Origin: Bacteroidota bacterium
GTDB lineage: Bacteria; Bacteroidota; Bacteroidia; Chitinophagales; Chitinophagaceae
Direction: 5' to 3'
NCBI GenBank assembly: GCA_947461015.1
Contig: CANHIR010000107.1
Coordinates: forward strand, 1 to 6,615
DNA: 6,615 nucleotides
This document shows positions 6,504 to 6,615 of the stretch, one piece after another. Made by a program: the position numbers and the translations under genes. A model generated the notes under the pieces. That model was not told where the DNA came from. It saw nothing but the letters and a program-made list of their open reading frames with translations, and searched no databases. The stretch's first letter is position 1. Each line of letters opens with the position of its first letter.

Positions 6504-6534
6504 AAAAAAAGCCCGCACTGTTTGTGCGGGCTTT
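6504..6534 (-). terminator. Rho-independent terminator of the tRNA-Arg gene
   Basis: AAAGCCCGCAC (6508-6518) pairs perfectly with GTGCGGGCTTT (6524-6534) around a five-base loop, giving an 11-bp G+C-rich stem. Read on the - strand, the stem is followed by a run of seven T residues (6504-6510). It begins only one base after the 3' end of the tRNA (6536), so it fits termination of the tRNA transcript. Confidence 0.9.
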
Positions 6535-6535
6535 G

Positions 6536-6609
6536 TGACCCCGTCAGGATTCAAACCTGAAACCTTTTGATCCGTAGTCAAATACTCTATTCAGTTGAGC
6601 TACGGGGCC
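6536..6609 (-). tRNA. tRNA-Arg (anticodon ACG)
   Basis: On the - strand the 74-nt sequence folds completely. The acceptor GGCCCCG pairs with CGGGGTC (one G-U pair); the D stem is GCTC/GAGT with a nine-base loop; the anticodon stem is TTTGA/TCAAA with loop CTACGGA; the variable loop is AGGTT; the T stem is TCAGG/CCTGA with loop TTTGAAT. The discriminator base is A. The anticodon ACG is expected to be edited to ICG and to read CGU, CGC and CGA arginine codons. No CCA is encoded, so it must be added after transcription. The 5' end lies 6 nt from the window edge, so its promoter and any neighbouring tRNA are out of view. It converges on the + strand genes. Confidence 0.96.
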
Positions 6610-6615
6610 ATTCCG

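Noticed and set aside
6236..6505. Open frame of 89 codons on the + strand starting at a TTG
   Set aside because: It runs through the 61-bp tandem repeat (the same DNA read in different frames because 61 is not a multiple of three), through the terminator hairpin and into the tRNA terminator. It has no plausible start or conserved protein pattern.
6536..6609. tRNA-Arg as an integration (att) site for a mobile element
   Set aside because: No integrase, no direct repeat of the tRNA 3' end and no other mobile-element gene is visible in the window.

Overview
The window looks like a low-G+C Bacteroidota chromosome (Flavobacteriia, Sphingobacteriia or Chitinophagia type). The evidence is protein content: a gliding-motility-associated (CHU_C, type B) sorting domain, a PorP/SprF protein and a PorE-like TPR/beta-propeller/OmpA protein, all hallmarks of the type IX secretion system (T9SS). 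The start codons lack strong Shine-Dalgarno sequences and the tRNA gene does not encode CCA, which is also usual for the phylum. I cannot name a genus.

Bases 1-5748 hold four genes on the + strand, spaced 3, 60 and 11 nt apart, so probably one transcription unit. The first is the 3' part of a large surface adhesin whose 5' end lies outside the window. It has four near-identical Ig-like modules, two more diverged Ig-like modules, a DUF11-like domain and a C-terminal type B T9SS signal. Next come a PorP/SprF outer-membrane protein, a 727-residue PorE-like periplasmic protein, and a 77-residue stand-alone LuxR-type DNA-binding protein. The likely logic is that the adhesin is the cargo, the PorP/SprF protein is its dedicated surface export or anchoring partner, the PorE-like protein ties the assembly to peptidoglycan, and the small HTH protein may regulate it. 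This is inferred from family knowledge and gene order.

Bases 5749-5847 are a very A+T-rich gap. They are followed by a separate small secreted protein of unknown function (5848-6231).

Bases 6232-6535 are non-coding and dense in structure: a bulged hairpin, a 61-bp tandem repeat in about 2.4 copies, a strong + strand terminator, another short palindrome, and a - strand terminator. That last terminator serves a tRNA-Arg(ACG) gene (6536-6609, - strand) that converges on the + strand genes.

The window is best described as a T9SS cargo-plus-partner cassette. Its less ordinary points are the orphan LuxR HTH at the end of the cassette, the protein-conserved but synonymously scrambled adhesin modules with a recurring cysteine pair, and the 61-bp repeat.
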